Positions 19,024 to 29,508 of a DNA stretch of 64,000 bases are shown one piece after another. The notes beneath the pieces are model-generated. The model saw only the letters and a program-made list of their open reading frames with translations. It made no database searches and had not been told where the DNA came from. Location: positions 124,001-188,000 of the forward strand of contig JACRNC010000007.1 of assembly GCA_016219375.1 (NCBI GenBank). Reading direction: 5' to 3'. Every line of letters starts with the position of its first letter. Position 1 is the stretch's first letter. The translations under genes were made by a program, and so were the position numbers. The DNA is from Burkholderiales bacterium. Lineage in GTDB: Bacteria; Pseudomonadota; Gammaproteobacteria; Burkholderiales; Burkholderiaceae_C.

Positions 19024-20026
19024 GGCGGGCTCCGGTGGTGACGCTGGCCGATGCAGCACGGGGCGGGTTCGCGGAGGCGGCAGCCGCCTCGCGGCGCGCA
19101 CGGCGCTTGAGCCAGGTGCCCACGATGCCGTCGGGCAGGAAGATCAGCAGCACGATGAGCAGCGGGCCGAAGACCACCATGCGGTAGTCCTGCAGGAACT
19201 GCAGGTACTGCGTCACCCACGACACCAGCACCGCGCCGAGCACCGGCCCCAGCAGCGTGCCGATGCCGCCCACCAGCATGAACATCACGATGTCGAAGGT
19301 GTGGTGCGTGGCCGCCACCTCCGGCCCCAGGAAGCGGATGTGGCCCGCATACAGGGCGCCGGCAAAGCCCGCGTAGATCACCGACAGGATGAACGACAGC
19401 GTCTTGGTGCGCATCAGCCGGATGCCCAGCGCCTCGGCCAGCGCATCGCTGTTGCGCACGGCCATGAAGCTGCGGCCCAGCAGCGAGCCCACGATGCGGT
19501 GCATCACCCACGCGCCGATGACCAGGAAGAACACCACCAGGTAGTACTGCCCGCGCGCCGAATCGAAGCTGATGCCGCCGAAGCCCGTGGGCGCCGGGAT
19601 GCCCATCAGGCCCAGCGAGCCGTGCGTCAGGCCCTCCCACTTCTCGATCAGCAGATAGATGATGTAGCCCACGCACAGTGTGAAGATCGAGAAGTAGTGG
19701 CCCTTCAGCCGCAGCGACAGCAGGCCCACGCCCCAGCCGATGAAGCCGGTGACCGCGCCCGCGGCCAGGAAGGCCGGCCAGAACGGCCACTGGTGGTCCA
19801 CCGTGAGGATGCCCACCGTGTAGGCACCGATGGCCATGAAGCCGCCGTGCGCCAGGTTGAACTGCCCCGTGTAGCCGGTGATCAGGTTCAGCCCCATCGC
19901 CGCGATGGCGAAGATGAAGGCCAGCGTCATCACCGACAGGTGGTAGTTGTTGGTCGCCACCAGCGGGAAGGCCAGGGCGATCGCGATCAGGACGGTCCAG
20001 CCCGTCTTGCCGTGCAGCAGCGACAT
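19016..20026 (-). CDS. livM: LivM-type ABC importer permease
   Basis: A 336-residue polytopic inner-membrane permease. Family hallmarks include GLNLITGYTGQFNLAHGGFM near residue 45, GLLSLRLKGHYFSIFTL, and GGIGTLLGPVLGAVLVSWV near the C-terminus. It forms the channel with LivH. The ATG at 20026 lies 2 bp after livH, and its 3' end overlaps livG by 8 bp. The short Ala-rich C-terminal tail is variable in the family. Confidence 0.94.
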
Positions 20027-20028
20027 CT

Positions 20029-20892
20029 TCAGTGCGCTCCCTTGGTGAACAGCCCTTGCGGACGCACCGACAGGATGACCACCAGCAGCACGAAGGCGAT
20101 CAGGTCCTTGTAGTCGGTCGAGAAGTAGAAGCCGCCGAAGCTCTCGGCCAGGCCGATGATCAGCCCGCCGACGATGGCGCCGGGGAAGCTGCCCATGCCG
20201 CCGAGGATGATGATCACGAACGCCTTGGTGATCACCAGGTGGCCCATCGACGGATAGACCAGGTTGATCGGCGCATAGAGCACCGCGGCGATGGCCGCCA
20301 GCGCGCCGGAGATGGCGAACACCAGCAGCGTCACGCGCTTGGCGTCGATGCCCACCAGCGCCGCGCCGTCACGGCTTTGCGCCATCGCGATGATGGTCGA
20401 GCCCATCACCGTGCGCGTCAGGAACAGGTGCAGCACCACCATCAGCCCGAAGGCGCCGCCCAGGATCAGCAGGCGCTGCAGCGCGGTGGTCAGGCCGAAG
20501 ACCTCGACCATCTCGCCATAGGGCGTGGGCATGCGGTGGAAGTCGGCGCCGAAGAGCGCCTGCGCGCCGGCCTCCAGGAACAGCAGGATGCCGATGGCCG
20601 CGATCATGTCGTGCAGCTCGGGCGCGTGGCGCAGCGGGTGGAAGACCAGCTGCTGGGCGAGCATCGAGATGACGGCCACGGCGGCAGCCGCGCCCAGCAT
20701 GGCCAGCCAGTAGTGCAGGCCCATGCTGGTCATCAGCCAGTAGGCCACGTAGGCCCCCGCCATGTAGAACGCGCCGTGCGCGAAATTGGGTACGTGCAGG
20801 ATGCCGTACACCAGGGTCAGGCCCAGGGCCACGAGGCTGTAGACGCCTCCGAGGGTCAGGCCATTGAGCAGTTGCTGGAAGAAGAGCTCCAC
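20029..20892 (-). CDS. livH: LivH-type ABC importer permease
   Basis: A 287-residue inner-membrane permease, first gene of the importer operon. It shows QQLLNGLTLGGVYSLVALGL at the N-terminus, the GILHVPNFAHGAFYMAGAY motif, and GGMGSFPGAIVGGLIIGLAE toward the C-terminus. The start is GTG at 20892, chosen because it gives the conserved N-terminus; the ribosome-binding site is weak. The upstream region must hold the operon promoter, which I could not identify with confidence. Confidence 0.94.
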   Translation of the reverse strand: MELFFQQLLNGLTLGGVYSLVALGLTLVYGILHVPNFAHGAFYMAGAYVAYWLMTSMGLHYWLAMLGAAAAVAVISMLAQQLVFHPLRHAPELHDMIAAIGILLFLEAGAQALFGADFHRMPTPYGEMVEVFGLTTALQRLLILGGAFGLMVVLHLFLTRTVMGSTIIAMAQSRDGAALVGIDAKRVTLLVFAISGALAAIAAVLYAPINLVYPSMGHLVITKAFVIIILGGMGSFPGAIVGGLIIGLAESFGGFYFSTDYKDLIAFVLLVVILSVRPQGLFTKGAH

Positions 20893-21537
20893 GGGGTGCT
20901 TTCATGCGGTGGGATCAGACCGGCGGTGCCGCGGCAGCAGCCGGGCCGGCGGACGGCCCGTCTGGTTGTCAACGCGCCGTCAGGTCGGACCATTGTGTAC
21001 AGCCGTGTACTCAAGGGTCAACGCAGAAGCAGCACACTGTTCTGCAAGGCAGCTCAAACGCGGGAAGATCCTAGGGCGGGTTTGCGAGCCTTGCGGGGCG
21101 TTTGAATCCTGCAGGCTTCATGGCGCCGAGTTCACTTGCCGGCGCGGCTACGGGCGCAGCGGCTGGCTGTTTGAAAAGACCCTTCATGCAACCGTATCCG
21201 GCGCTGCACGCCGATCCATTGCGCGGCCGATCGGCTGCAGCGCGGAATCTGCGGCCGGCCCGCTGCCGGTGACGACGCGCTGCCTGTGTGCAGCCCCTCC
21301 GGCGCGAGGGCGGCGCCGCCCCGGGCGGGCGTGGGGCGCGGCATGTGCCCCGATGAGCCAGCCTTTTGGGGTTTGTCAGCAGGCGGCCAGCACGCCCTGG
21401 CGGGCGATGCAAGCTCATGCACCACTTTCAAGCAGCGTCCCAAGTGCTTGAATTGGCAGGCTTTTCCTAGCCGGCCGGGGCCATGCACTATCGGCTGTAA
21501 GTCTTTGATTTGATTGAAGATTTCCCGGTCTTTCGCG
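20893..21537. other. Long divergent intergenic region between the liv and dcw operons
   Basis: This 645-bp stretch separates livH (minus) and mraZ (plus) and is less GC-rich than its surroundings. No open reading frame here has family similarity or the codon bias of the neighbours. It contains a short dyad, GTACAGCCGTGTAC (around 20995-21010), close to livH that could be a regulator site. Otherwise I see nothing I can name. Confidence 0.5.
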
Positions 21538-21566
21538 TTGACCCCGGCTGCCCGCGTGAGCTAAAG
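21538..21566 (+). promoter_or_regulatory. Sigma-70-type promoter of mraZ and the dcw cluster
   Basis: TTGACC (21538-21543) and CTAAAG (21561-21566) are separated by 17 bp, the best -35/-10 pair in the region. They lie immediately upstream of the MraZ boxes and about 100 bp before mraZ. The -10 is weak, consistent with a repressor-controlled promoter. Confidence 0.65.
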
Positions 21567-21605
21567 TGGGAGAAAGTGCAATTCGGTGTCGGGCAGTGGG
21601 CCCGG
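21566..21605 (+). promoter_or_regulatory. MraZ operator: four boxes with 10-bp period
   Basis: GTG triplets recur exactly every 10 bp at 21566, 21576, 21586 and 21596. The first and last are full GTGGG boxes; the inner two are degenerate (GTGCA, GTGTC). MraZ is known to bind direct TGGG repeats spaced by one helical turn upstream of its own gene. The position directly after the -10 fits autorepression. Confidence 0.75.
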
Positions 21606-21667
21606 CCCCCGCCGACGGGCGGTTTGCACCTTCTTGCCAAGGCGACGGGGTCAAGGTGACGGGAGTG

Positions 21668-22096
21668 GTGTTTCAGGGCGCGTCTGCGCTCACGCTGGAT
21701 GCGAAGGGCCGCATGTCGGTCCCGGCGCGCCATCGCGAGCTGCTGCAGGCCCTGGCCGGCGGCCAGCTCACGCTCACCAAGCATCCCGAAGGCTGCCTGC
21801 TGGTCTTCCCCCGCCCGGCCTGGGAGACCTTCCGCGACAAGATCGCCGCGCTGCCCATGTCGGCCGCCGGCTGGAAGCGCATCTTTCTGGGCAACGCCCA
21901 GGACGTGGAGATCGACGGCGCCAGCCGGGTGCTCATCGCTCCGGAGCTGCGTGCCGCAGCCGGCCTCTCGCGCGACGTGATGCTGCTCGGGATGGGCAGC
22001 CACTTCGAGCTGTGGGACGCCGCCCGCTATGCCGCCCACGAGGCCGAGGTCATGCAGCAAGGCATGCCCGACGCGCTCAAGGACTTCAGCTTCTAG
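21668..22096 (+). CDS. mraZ: Transcriptional regulator MraZ
   Basis: A 142-residue DNA-binding regulator at the head of the dcw cluster, built from two SpoVT/AbrB-like MraZ domains that assemble into a ring. The first domain reads [20 protein letters not shown] and the second has [23 protein letters not shown] at 21668 was chosen because it gives the family-typical start (M)FQGAS; GTG codons at 21656 and 21665 are alternatives. It probably represses its own promoter through the boxes at 21566-21605, and acts antagonistically to the downstream methyltransferase as in other bacteria. Confidence 0.93.
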   Translation: MFQGASALTLDAKGRMSVPARHRELLQALAGGQLTLTKHPEGCLLVFPRPAWETFRDKIAALPMSAAGWKRIFLGNAQDVEIDGASRVLIAPELRAAAGLSRDVMLLGMGSHFELWDAARYAAHEAEVMQQGMPDALKDFSF

Positions 22097-22101
22097 CGGC
22101 C

Positions 22102-23163
22102 ATGCAGCCCCGCACGCCCCAGCCTCTGCAGCACCGCACCGTGCTGCTGCACGAGGCGGTCGACGCCATGCTGACGACCGCCGACGGCACCTACCTGGAC
22201 GCCACCTACGGCCGCGGTGGGCACTCGCGCCTGATCCTCTCGCGCCTGTCGGCCGCCGGCCGCCTGCTGGCGCTGGACCGCGACCCCCAGGCCGTGGCCC
22301 ATGCCACGTCGGGCGAGGCCGCGGTGCGCGACCCGCGCTTTGCCATCCGCCACACGCGCTTCGGCGCGCTGGGCGAGGTGCTCGCCGACCTGGGCGTGCA
22401 GGCGCTGCACGGCGCGCTGTTCGACCTGGGCGTGTCCTCGCCGCAGATCGACGACCCGGTGCGCGGCTTCAGCTTCCGCTTCGACGGCCCGCTGGACATG
22501 CGCATGGATCCCACGCGCGGCGAGAGCGCGGCGGAGTTCCTGCAGCGCGCCGACGAGCGCGAGATTGCCGAGGTGATCCGTGAATATGGAGAAGAGCGGT
22601 TTGCTAGGCCGATTGCAAAGGCGCTTGTGGCTCGCCGCGCAGGCGGCCAACCCGTTGCCACCACTGGGGAGCTGTCCGCGGTCGTGGCTGGTGCGGTCCG
22701 CACCCGCGAGGCCGGGCAGGACCCCGCCACACGCACCTTTCAGGCTCTTCGGATTCGCGTCAACGCCGAGTTCGAAGAGCTGGAGCAGGGGCTGAACGCT
22801 GCGCTGCGCCTGCTGGTGCCGGGCGGCCGGCTGGCCGTGATCAGCTTCCATTCACTGGAAGACCGCATCGTCAAGACCTTCATCGCCCGCCATGCCCGGC
22901 GCGAGGTGGACCGCGACTCGCCGGCCATGCTCTCGCGTGGCGACGAGGCGCCGCCGCTGCTGCGCGCACTGGCGCGCATCAAGCCCGGCGAGGCCGAGGT
23001 GGCCGCCAACCCGCGTGCGCGCTCGGCGATCCTGCGCGTGGCCGAGCGCACCGACGCACCCCTGACCGATGACGCCCTGGCGGCTGCCGAGCCGCGCGCA
23101 GCCCGCCGCGGCGGCAAGGCGGCTGGCAGCAAGGCTGCCGGCCGGCCGAAGGGGCGCGCATGA
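22102..23163 (+). CDS. rsmH: 16S rRNA m4C1402 methyltransferase RsmH (MraW)
   Basis: A 353-residue SAM-dependent N4-methyltransferase that modifies C1402 in the 16S rRNA decoding centre. It has [13 protein letters not shown] at the N-terminus, the SAM motif [39 protein letters not shown], and the C-terminal [15 protein letters not shown]. The start is ATG at 22102, five bases after the mraZ stop. A Lys/Ala/Arg-rich tail ([19 protein letters not shown]) is extra. Its last bases overlap ftsL (ATGA). Confidence 0.95.
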   Translation: MQPRTPQPLQHRTVLLHEAVDAMLTTADGTYLDATYGRGGHSRLILSRLSAAGRLLALDRDPQAVAHATSGEAAVRDPRFAIRHTRFGALGEVLADLGVQALHGALFDLGVSSPQIDDPVRGFSFRFDGPLDMRMDPTRGESAAEFLQRADEREIAEVIREYGEERFARPIAKALVARRAGGQPVATTGELSAVVAGAVRTREAGQDPATRTFQALRIRVNAEFEELEQGLNAALRLLVPGGRLAVISFHSLEDRIVKTFIARHARREVDRDSPAMLSRGDEAPPLLRALARIKPGEAEVAANPRARSAILRVAERTDAPLTDDALAAAEPRAARRGGKAAGSKAAGRPKGRA

Positions 23164-23474
23164 CCGCGCGGCTCAACATCCTGCTGCTGGCCGCGCTGCT
23201 GGCCAGCGCGCTCTACCAGGTGCGCACCTCGCACGAAGCGCGGCGCCTGTTCGTCGCGGTTGAGGCCGAGCGCGTGCGCGAGGCGCAGCTGCAGACCGAA
23301 TACGAGCAGCTCGACGTGGCCAAGCGCAGCCAGGCCGTGCCGCTGCGCGTGGAGCGCCTGGCGCGCGACAAGCTGCGCATGTTCAATGCGTCACCGGCGC
23401 TGACGCAGTACGTCGGCCTGTCTGAGGCCGCGGTGCCGCCGGCCGCCTCCAGCCCCGCCGGAGGCCGTCGATGA
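23160..23474 (+). CDS. ftsL: Cell division protein FtsL
   Basis: A 104-residue bitopic division protein. The N-terminal membrane segment ([20 protein letters not shown]) is followed by a periplasmic coiled coil ([20 protein letters not shown] onward). FtsL forms the FtsQLB scaffold that activates FtsWI. No ftsB is in this window. The start overlaps the rsmH stop as ATGA, and the stop overlaps ftsI as ATGA, so the three are coupled. The short cytoplasmic N-terminus is typical of betaproteobacterial FtsL. Confidence 0.93.
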   Translation: MTARLNILLLAALLASALYQVRTSHEARRLFVAVEAERVREAQLQTEYEQLDVAKRSQAVPLRVERLARDKLRMFNASPALTQYVGLSEAAVPPAASSPAGGRR

Positions 23475-25312
23475 AGCTGCCGCGCTTCTTCCGCCGTGAT
23501 GCCGCCGCCGGTGCACAGCCGCGTCCGCGTGCCGGCGCGCGCGCGGGCCGCCGCCAGTCCAAGGCGGCGATGCAGGCCGTGCGCTATGCCACCAGCCCGC
23601 TGCTGGCCTCGCAGACGCCGCCGTGGCGCTCCAAGTTCGTCGTCGCGGCCATCGGCCTGGGCTTTTGCGTGCTGATCGGCCGCGCGGCCTACATCCAGAT
23701 CGTCGGCACCGACTTCTATCTGAAGCAGGGCGAGAGCCGCTACGCGCGCACGCTGGAGCTGCCGGCCAGCCGCGGCCGCATCCTGGACCGCAACGGGCTG
23801 ATCCTGGCTTCCAGCCTGCCCGCCCCGTCCATCTGGGCCATCCCCAAGGACCTGGAGGCCGACCGCGCGCAGCGCCGCCAGCTGGCCCGGCTGCTCGACA
23901 TGGCGCCGGCCGAGCTGGACAAGCGGCTGTCCACCAGCCCGAACTTCGTCTGGCTCAAGCGGCAAGTGGACGACGAGACCGCGCGCAAGGTTGCCGGGCT
24001 CAAGCTCAAGGGCGTGCACCAGCTCAAGGAATACAAGCGCCAGTACCCGGAGAACGAGGCCGCGGCGCACCTGGTGGGCTTCACCAACATCGAAGACCGC
24101 GGGCAGGAGGGCATCGAGCTGGCCTTCCAGCAGGACCTGGCCGGCCGCAACGGATCGCGCCGCGTGCTCAAGGACCGGCTGGGCCGCATCGTCGAGGACG
24201 CCGGCGACGGCGCGCAGCCGGTGGACGGCCGCGACATCGCGCTGTCCATCGACTCGCGCATCCAGGGCCATGCCTACCAGCGCATCCGCGACGCGGTGAA
24301 GTTCCACAAGGCCAAGGCCGGCAGCGTGGTGGTGCTGGACGTGCGCACCGGCGAGGTCCTGGCCCTGGCCAACGTGCCCAGCTACACGCCGGGCGACCGC
24401 CGCAACCTGACCGGCGCGCAGCTGCGCAACCGCGCGCTGACCGACACCTTCGAGCCCGGCTCGACGATGAAGCCCTTCATCATCGGCCACGCGCTGGAGA
24501 CCGGCCTGGTGCGCCCGCAGACGGTGATCGCCACCGCGCCGGGGCGCATCACGATCGCCGGCTCCACCATCAGCGACTCGCATCCGCACGGCGACCTGAC
24601 CGTGGCCGAGGTGATCCAGAAGTCCAGCAACGTCGGCACGGTCAAGCTGGCCATGCAGATGACGCCCAAGGAGATGTGGGAGCTGTTCCGCGCCATCGGC
24701 CTGGGCCAGCGGCCGGACCTGCACTTCCCCGGCGTGGTCAGCGGCCGGCTGCGTCCGCACAAGAGCTGGCGGCCGATCGAGCAGGCGACGATGAGCTACG
24801 GCTACGGCCTGTCGGCCTCGCTGTTCCAGCTGGCCCAGGCCTACACGGTCTTCGCCCGCGACGGCGAGCTGATCCCCGCCACGCTGATCAAGCAGAGCGA
24901 CCCGCCCGCCGGCGACGGCGTGCGCGGCGTGCGCGTCTTCTCCCCGGCCACCGCCACGGCCGTGCGCCAGATGCTGCGCATGGTCACCGAGCCCGGCGGC
25001 ACCGCGCCGCAGGCGCAGGCGGTGGGCTACTCCACCGGCGGCAAGACCGGCACCGCGCACAAGCAGGAGGGCCGCGGCTACGCCGGCAACAAGTACCGCG
25101 CCTGGTTCGTCGGCATCGCGCCCATCGAGCATCCGCGCATCGTCGTGGCGGTGATGGTCGACGAGCCGAGCAACGGCCAGTACTTCGGCGGCCTGGTGGC
25201 CGGCCCGGTGTTCAGCGAGGTGGTGCAGCAGACGCTGGTCACGCTGGGCGTGCCGCCGGACATCCCGGTGCGCCCGCGCATCGTCGTGCAGGCCGAGGAG
25301 GAGAGCTTCTGA
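23471..25312 (+). CDS. ftsI: Septal peptidoglycan transpeptidase FtsI (PBP3)
   Basis: A 613-residue class-B penicillin-binding protein that cross-links septal peptidoglycan with FtsW. A basic cytoplasmic tail is followed by one membrane helix (FVVAAIGLGFCVLIGRAAYI), the dimerisation domain starting RYARTLELPASRGRILDRNG, and the transpeptidase domain. Catalytic motifs are present: STMK with Ser331 (FEPGSTMKPF), SSN (QKSSNVGTVK) and KTGT at 525 (GGKTGTAHK). The start overlaps ftsL by 4 bp and the stop overlaps murE by one base (TGATG). Confidence 0.96.
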   Translation: MKLPRFFRRDAAAGAQPRPRAGARAGRRQSKAAMQAVRYATSPLLASQTPPWRSKFVVAAIGLGFCVLIGRAAYIQIVGTDFYLKQGESRYARTLELPASRGRILDRNGLILASSLPAPSIWAIPKDLEADRAQRRQLARLLDMAPAELDKRLSTSPNFVWLKRQVDDETARKVAGLKLKGVHQLKEYKRQYPENEAAAHLVGFTNIEDRGQEGIELAFQQDLAGRNGSRRVLKDRLGRIVEDAGDGAQPVDGRDIALSIDSRIQGHAYQRIRDAVKFHKAKAGSVVVLDVRTGEVLALANVPSYTPGDRRNLTGAQLRNRALTDTFEPGSTMKPFIIGHALETGLVRPQTVIATAPGRITIAGSTISDSHPHGDLTVAEVIQKSSNVGTVKLAMQMTPKEMWELFRAIGLGQRPDLHFPGVVSGRLRPHKSWRPIEQATMSYGYGLSASLFQLAQAYTVFARDGELIPATLIKQSDPPAGDGVRGVRVFSPATATAVRQMLRMVTEPGGTAPQAQAVGYSTGGKTGTAHKQEGRGYAGNKYRAWFVGIAPIEHPRIVVAVMVDEPSNGQYFGGLVAGPVFSEVVQQTLVTLGVPPDIPVRPRIVVQAEEESF

Positions 25313-26868
25313 TGGCCTCCACCATGCGCATCCTGGGCAGCCGCGACGAGGCCCTGGCCTTCCTGCGCGAGCGCGGCGTCACGGCACTCGCCGCCGACAG
25401 CCGCGCGCTGACGGCGGGGCAGGGCTATGTCGCCTGGCCGGGCTATGCCAGCGATGCGCGCGCCCACGTGGCCGGCGCGCTGGCCGCCGGTGCCGCCGCG
25501 GTGCTGGTCGATGCCGATGGGCTGGCGGCGTGGCAGGGTGCCGGCTGGGATGGCCAGCGCGTGGCCGCGCTGCCAGGATTGAAGGCTGCCACCGGTCCGC
25601 TGGCTGATGCCCTGCTGGGCCAGCCATCGGCCGCGATGGACGTGGTGGCGGTCACCGGCACCAACGGCAAGACGTCCTCCGCCTGGTGGACGGCGCAGCT
25701 GCTGTCCGCCCTGGGCCGGCCCTGCGGCCTGATCGGCACGCTGGGCGCGGGCCAGCCCTTCGACGCCGCGGGCCATCTGCGCACGGCGGTGGCGCCCACC
25801 GGCTTCACCACGCCCGACCCGGTGCGGCTGCACAGTGCCCTGCGCGGCTTTGCCGACGCGGGCTGCACGGCGTGCGCCATCGAGGCCTCGTCCATCGGCC
25901 TGGACGAGCATCGCCTGGACGGCCTGCGCATCACGGTGGCGTCCTTCACCAACTTCACCCGCGACCACCTCGACTACCACGGCAGCATGGACGCCTACTG
26001 GGTGGCCAAGCGCCGGTTGTTCGATTGGCCCGGGCTGCGTGCGGCGGTGGTGCACACCGGCGATGAGCGCGGCCATGCGCTGGCGGCCGAGCTGGGCGCG
26101 TCCGCCCTGGACCTGTGGACGGTCGCGGTGGCAGGCTCAGCCGATGGCGCCGCCCGCCTGTCGGCGCGCGCGCTGCAGCATGGCGGCGAGGGCCTGGCCT
26201 TCGTGCTGGCCGAGCGCACGGCATCGGGCATGGACGAGATCCCGGTGCAGACCGCGCTGGTCGGCCGCTACAACGTCGCCAACCTGCTGGGCGTGATCGC
26301 CAGCGCCCGCGCGCTGGGCCTGCCGCTGGCCGATGCCGCCGCGGTGTGCGCCCGGCTGGAGCCGGTGCCCGGGCGCATGCAGCCGGTGCGCCTGGCCGGC
26401 ATTGACCAGCCGCTGCCGCTGGCCATCGTCGACTACGCCCACACGCCCGATGCGCTGGACCAGGCGCTGCGCGCGCTGCGCCCGCTGGCCGCTGCGCGCG
26501 GCGGGCGGCTGTGGTGCGTCTTCGGCTGCGGCGGCAACCGCGACGCGACCAAGCGCCCGCTGATGGGCGCCATCGCGCATGAGCAGGCCGACCGCGTGGT
26601 GCTGACCAGCGACAACCCGCGTGACGAGGAGCCCTGCTTCATCCTGTCGCAGATCCTGGCCGGCATCTGCGGCGGCCGCGACGAGGTCGACGTGATCGAC
26701 GACCGCGCCGCGGCCATCGCCCATGCCCTGGCGCAGGCCGCGCCCGAGGACGTGGTGCTGATCGCCGGCAAGGGCCACGAGACCACGCAGGAGGCGGCAG
26801 GTGTGAAGCAGCCCTTCTCCGACGTGGAGCATGCGCAAGCCGCGCTGCGGCGGAGGGCTGCCCCATGA
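25312..26868 (+). CDS. murE: UDP-MurNAc-tripeptide ligase MurE
   Basis: Adds meso-diaminopimelate to UDP-MurNAc-L-Ala-D-Glu in the cytoplasm. The 518-residue ligase has the ATP loop GTNGKT at 116-121, the carbamylated-lysine region DHLDYHGSMDAYWVAKRRLF, and DNPR at 434-437, the motif that marks meso-DAP specificity. The ATG at 25312 shares one base with the ftsI stop, and GGAGGAGAG precedes it. An in-frame ATG at 25324 is a possible alternative. The 3' end overlaps murF (ATGA). Confidence 0.96.
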   Translation: MASTMRILGSRDEALAFLRERGVTALAADSRALTAGQGYVAWPGYASDARAHVAGALAAGAAAVLVDADGLAAWQGAGWDGQRVAALPGLKAATGPLADALLGQPSAAMDVVAVTGTNGKTSSAWWTAQLLSALGRPCGLIGTLGAGQPFDAAGHLRTAVAPTGFTTPDPVRLHSALRGFADAGCTACAIEASSIGLDEHRLDGLRITVASFTNFTRDHLDYHGSMDAYWVAKRRLFDWPGLRAAVVHTGDERGHALAAELGASALDLWTVAVAGSADGAARLSARALQHGGEGLAFVLAERTASGMDEIPVQTALVGRYNVANLLGVIASARALGLPLADAAAVCARLEPVPGRMQPVRLAGIDQPLPLAIVDYAHTPDALDQALRALRPLAAARGGRLWCVFGCGGNRDATKRPLMGAIAHEQADRVVLTSDNPRDEEPCFILSQILAGICGGRDEVDVIDDRAAAIAHALAQAAPEDVVLIAGKGHETTQEAAGVKQPFSDVEHAQAALRRRAAP

Positions 26869-28331
26869 CGATGTTCTCGCTGGCCCAGGCCCATGCGCTG
26901 CTGCCTGACAGCGTGCTGGTGGGCGACCCGCATGCCGCAGCACAGCTGCCCATCTCGCGCGTGCACACCGACACCCGCACGCTGGCTGCGGGCGACCTCT
27001 TCATCGCCCTGCGCGGCGAGCGTTTCGACGCGCACGACTTCCTGCCCCAGGCCCGCACGGCCGGCGCGGTGGCGGCCGTGGTCGAGCACAGCGCGCTGGA
27101 GCAGCTGGAGGCGGCCGGCCTGCCCGGCCTGCTGGTGGCCGACACGCGCATGGCCCTGGGCGAGCTGGCCGCCGGCTGGCGCGCGGGCTACCGCGGCCCG
27201 CTCATCGCCATCACCGGCAGCAACGGCAAGACCACCGTCACGCAGATGGTGGCCGCCATCCTGCGCGCCTGGGTGGGCGACGCGGCGCATGCCACGCGCG
27301 GCAACCTCAACAACGAGATCGGCGTGCCGCTGACCCTGCTGGCCCTGCGCCCGGCGCACCTGCCGCACCCCCACCGCGCCGCCGTGGTCGAGCTGGGCAT
27401 GAACCATCCAGGCGAGATCGCCCTGCTGGCCGGCTGGGCCGCGCCCACCGTGGCCCTGGTCAACAACGCCCAGCGCGAGCATCAGGAATTCATGGCCAGC
27501 GTGGAGGCCGTGGCCCGCGAGAACGGCAGCGTGCTGCAGGCCCTGGCCGCGGACGGCGTGGCCGTCTTCCCCGCGGATGACGCCGCGCACACGCCGCTGT
27601 GGCGCGAGCTGGCCGGCGCGCGCCGCGTGCTGACCTTCTCCGACCAGGCCCCGGCCGATGTCACCGGCCAGGCCACCTGGCAGGGCGACCACTGGCAGCT
27701 GCGCCTCGTCACGCCGCAGGGCCAGGCCGACCTGGCGCTGCGCATCGCCGGCGCGCACAACGTGCGCAATGCGTTGGCCGCCACCGCGTGCGCCATCGCC
27801 GCCGGCTGCCCGCTGGAGGCGGTGGTGCGGGGCCTGGCGTCTTTCGAGCCGGTCAAGGGCCGCTCGCAGGTGCAGCTGCTCACGCTCGACGGCCAGCCGG
27901 TGACGCTGGTGGACGACAGCTACAACGCCAACCCCGACTCCGTGCGCGCCGCCATCGACCTGCTGGCCGCGCTGCCCGGCCCGCGCTGGCTGGTGCTGGG
28001 CGACATGGGCGAGGTGGGGGACCAGGGCCCGGCCTTCCATGAAGAGGTCGGCGCCCATGCGCGCGCCAGCGGCATCGAGCACCTGTGGTGCGCCGGCACG
28101 CTGTGCGCGCATGCCGCCCAGGCTCACGGCGGATCGGGCGGATCGGGCCAACCTGGCGCCTCGGCCCGCCACGCCGCGCAGGCTGCCGATCTGGTGGCCG
28201 CCCTTGCCGATCGTCCGCACGCGCGGTCCATCCTGGTCAAGGGCTCGCGCTTCATGAAGATGGAACAGGTGGTGGCCGCCTTGCAGGCTGCCGCCCAACG
28301 ACAACAACAACAAGGAGGAGGCGCATGCTGA
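26865..28331 (+). CDS. murF: UDP-MurNAc-pentapeptide synthetase MurF
   Basis: Adds D-Ala-D-Ala to the UDP-MurNAc tripeptide. A 488-residue Mur ligase with ATP loop GSNGKTT at 118-124, the MurF-specific [20 protein letters not shown] early segment, [19 protein letters not shown], and the C-domain start [20 protein letters not shown]. It overlaps murE by 4 bp and mraY by 7 bp. A small Gly/Ser-rich insertion ([16 protein letters not shown]) in the C-terminal domain is not conserved in the family. Confidence 0.96.
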   Translation: MTMFSLAQAHALLPDSVLVGDPHAAAQLPISRVHTDTRTLAAGDLFIALRGERFDAHDFLPQARTAGAVAAVVEHSALEQLEAAGLPGLLVADTRMALGELAAGWRAGYRGPLIAITGSNGKTTVTQMVAAILRAWVGDAAHATRGNLNNEIGVPLTLLALRPAHLPHPHRAAVVELGMNHPGEIALLAGWAAPTVALVNNAQREHQEFMASVEAVARENGSVLQALAADGVAVFPADDAAHTPLWRELAGARRVLTFSDQAPADVTGQATWQGDHWQLRLVTPQGQADLALRIAGAHNVRNALAATACAIAAGCPLEAVVRGLASFEPVKGRSQVQLLTLDGQPVTLVDDSYNANPDSVRAAIDLLAALPGPRWLVLGDMGEVGDQGPAFHEEVGAHARASGIEHLWCAGTLCAHAAQAHGGSGGSGQPGASARHAAQAADLVAALADRPHARSILVKGSRFMKMEQVVAALQAAAQRQQQQGGGAC

Positions 28332-29503
28332 TCAGCCTCGCCGACTGGCTGCAGGCCCTCAACCCCGAGTGGGGCTTCCTGCGCGTCTTCCAGTACCTGA
28401 CCTTCCGCGCCGTGATGGCGGCGATGACGGCCATGATCCTCGGCCTGGTGCTGGGGCCGCTGGTCATCCGCAAGCTCACCGAGCTCAAGATCGGCCAGCC
28501 GATCCGCGAGTACGGCATGCAAAGCCACCTGAGCAAGCGCGGCACGCCGACGATGGGCGGCGCGCTGATCCTGCTGGCCATCGCGATCGCCACGCTGCTG
28601 TGGTTCGACTGGACCAACCGCTTCGTCTGGGTCGTGATGCTGGTGACGCTCGGCTTCGGCGCCATCGGGTGGGTGGATGACTGGCGCAAGGTCGTGCTCA
28701 AGGACCCGGAGGGCATGCGCTCGCGCGAGAAGTACTTCTGGCAGTCGATCATCGGCCTGATCGCGGCGGTCTACCTCGCCTTCAGCGTGTCGGAGACCTC
28801 CTTCACCGGCGTGCTGCAGCTCTTCCTGCGCTGGGTGCAGTCGGGCTTCTCCAACGACCTGCCGCCCAAGGCTGACCTGATCGTGCCCTTCTTCAAGACG
28901 ATCAGCTATCCGCTGGGCGTCTTCGGCTTCATCGCGCTCACCTACGTGGTGATCGTGGGCGCCAGCAACGCGGTCAACCTCACCGACGGCCTGGACGGCC
29001 TGGCCATCATGCCGGTGGTGATGGTGGGCTCGGCCCTGGGTGTCTTCTGCTACGTCACCGGCAGCTCGGTGTTCGCCAACTACCTGCTGCTGCCGCACAT
29101 CCCGGGTGCCGGCGAGCTGCTGGTCTTCTGCGCCGCGATGGCCGGGGCGGGGCTGGCCTTCCTGTGGTTCAACGCCTATCCGGCGCAGGTGTTCATGGGC
29201 GATGTCGGCGCGCTGGCGCTCGGCGGCGCGCTGGGCACCATCGCCGTCATCGTGCGCCAGGAGATCGTGCTGGCGGTGATGGGCGGCGTCTTCGTGCTGG
29301 AGGCGCTGTCGGTGATGGCCCAGGTGAGCTGGTTCAAGTACACCAAGCGCAAGTACGGCGAGGGCCGGCGCATCCTGCTGATGGCGCCGCTGCACCACCA
29401 CTACGAGAAGAAGGGCTGGAAGGAGACCCAGGTGGTCGTGCGCTTCTGGATCATCACCATGCTGCTGTGCCTCGTCGGCCTGTCCACGCTCAAGCTGCGC
29501 TGA
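28325..29503 (+). CDS. mraY: Phospho-MurNAc-pentapeptide translocase MraY
   Basis: Makes lipid I from undecaprenyl phosphate and UDP-MurNAc-pentapeptide in the inner membrane. The 392-residue protein has about ten membrane helices. Conserved motifs are [19 protein letters not shown] (Asp pair), [13 protein letters not shown] with Asp221, and [14 protein letters not shown] near the C-terminus. An AAGGAGGAG ribosome-binding site lies just before ATG 28325, inside the end of murF. The murD gene follows after five bases. Confidence 0.96.
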   Translation: MLISLADWLQALNPEWGFLRVFQYLTFRAVMAAMTAMILGLVLGPLVIRKLTELKIGQPIREYGMQSHLSKRGTPTMGGALILLAIAIATLLWFDWTNRFVWVVMLVTLGFGAIGWVDDWRKVVLKDPEGMRSREKYFWQSIIGLIAAVYLAFSVSETSFTGVLQLFLRWVQSGFSNDLPPKADLIVPFFKTISYPLGVFGFIALTYVVIVGASNAVNLTDGLDGLAIMPVVMVGSALGVFCYVTGSSVFANYLLLPHIPGAGELLVFCAAMAGAGLAFLWFNAYPAQVFMGDVGALALGGALGTIAVIVRQEIVLAVMGGVFVLEALSVMAQVSWFKYTKRKYGEGRRILLMAPLHHHYEKKGWKETQVVVRFWIITMLLCLVGLSTLKLR

Positions 29504-29508
29504 AAGCC

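Noticed and set aside
20893..21537. Open frames of up to about 195 codons in the liv-dcw gap
   Set aside because: They lack codon bias, family similarity and ribosome-binding sites, and overlap one another on both strands.
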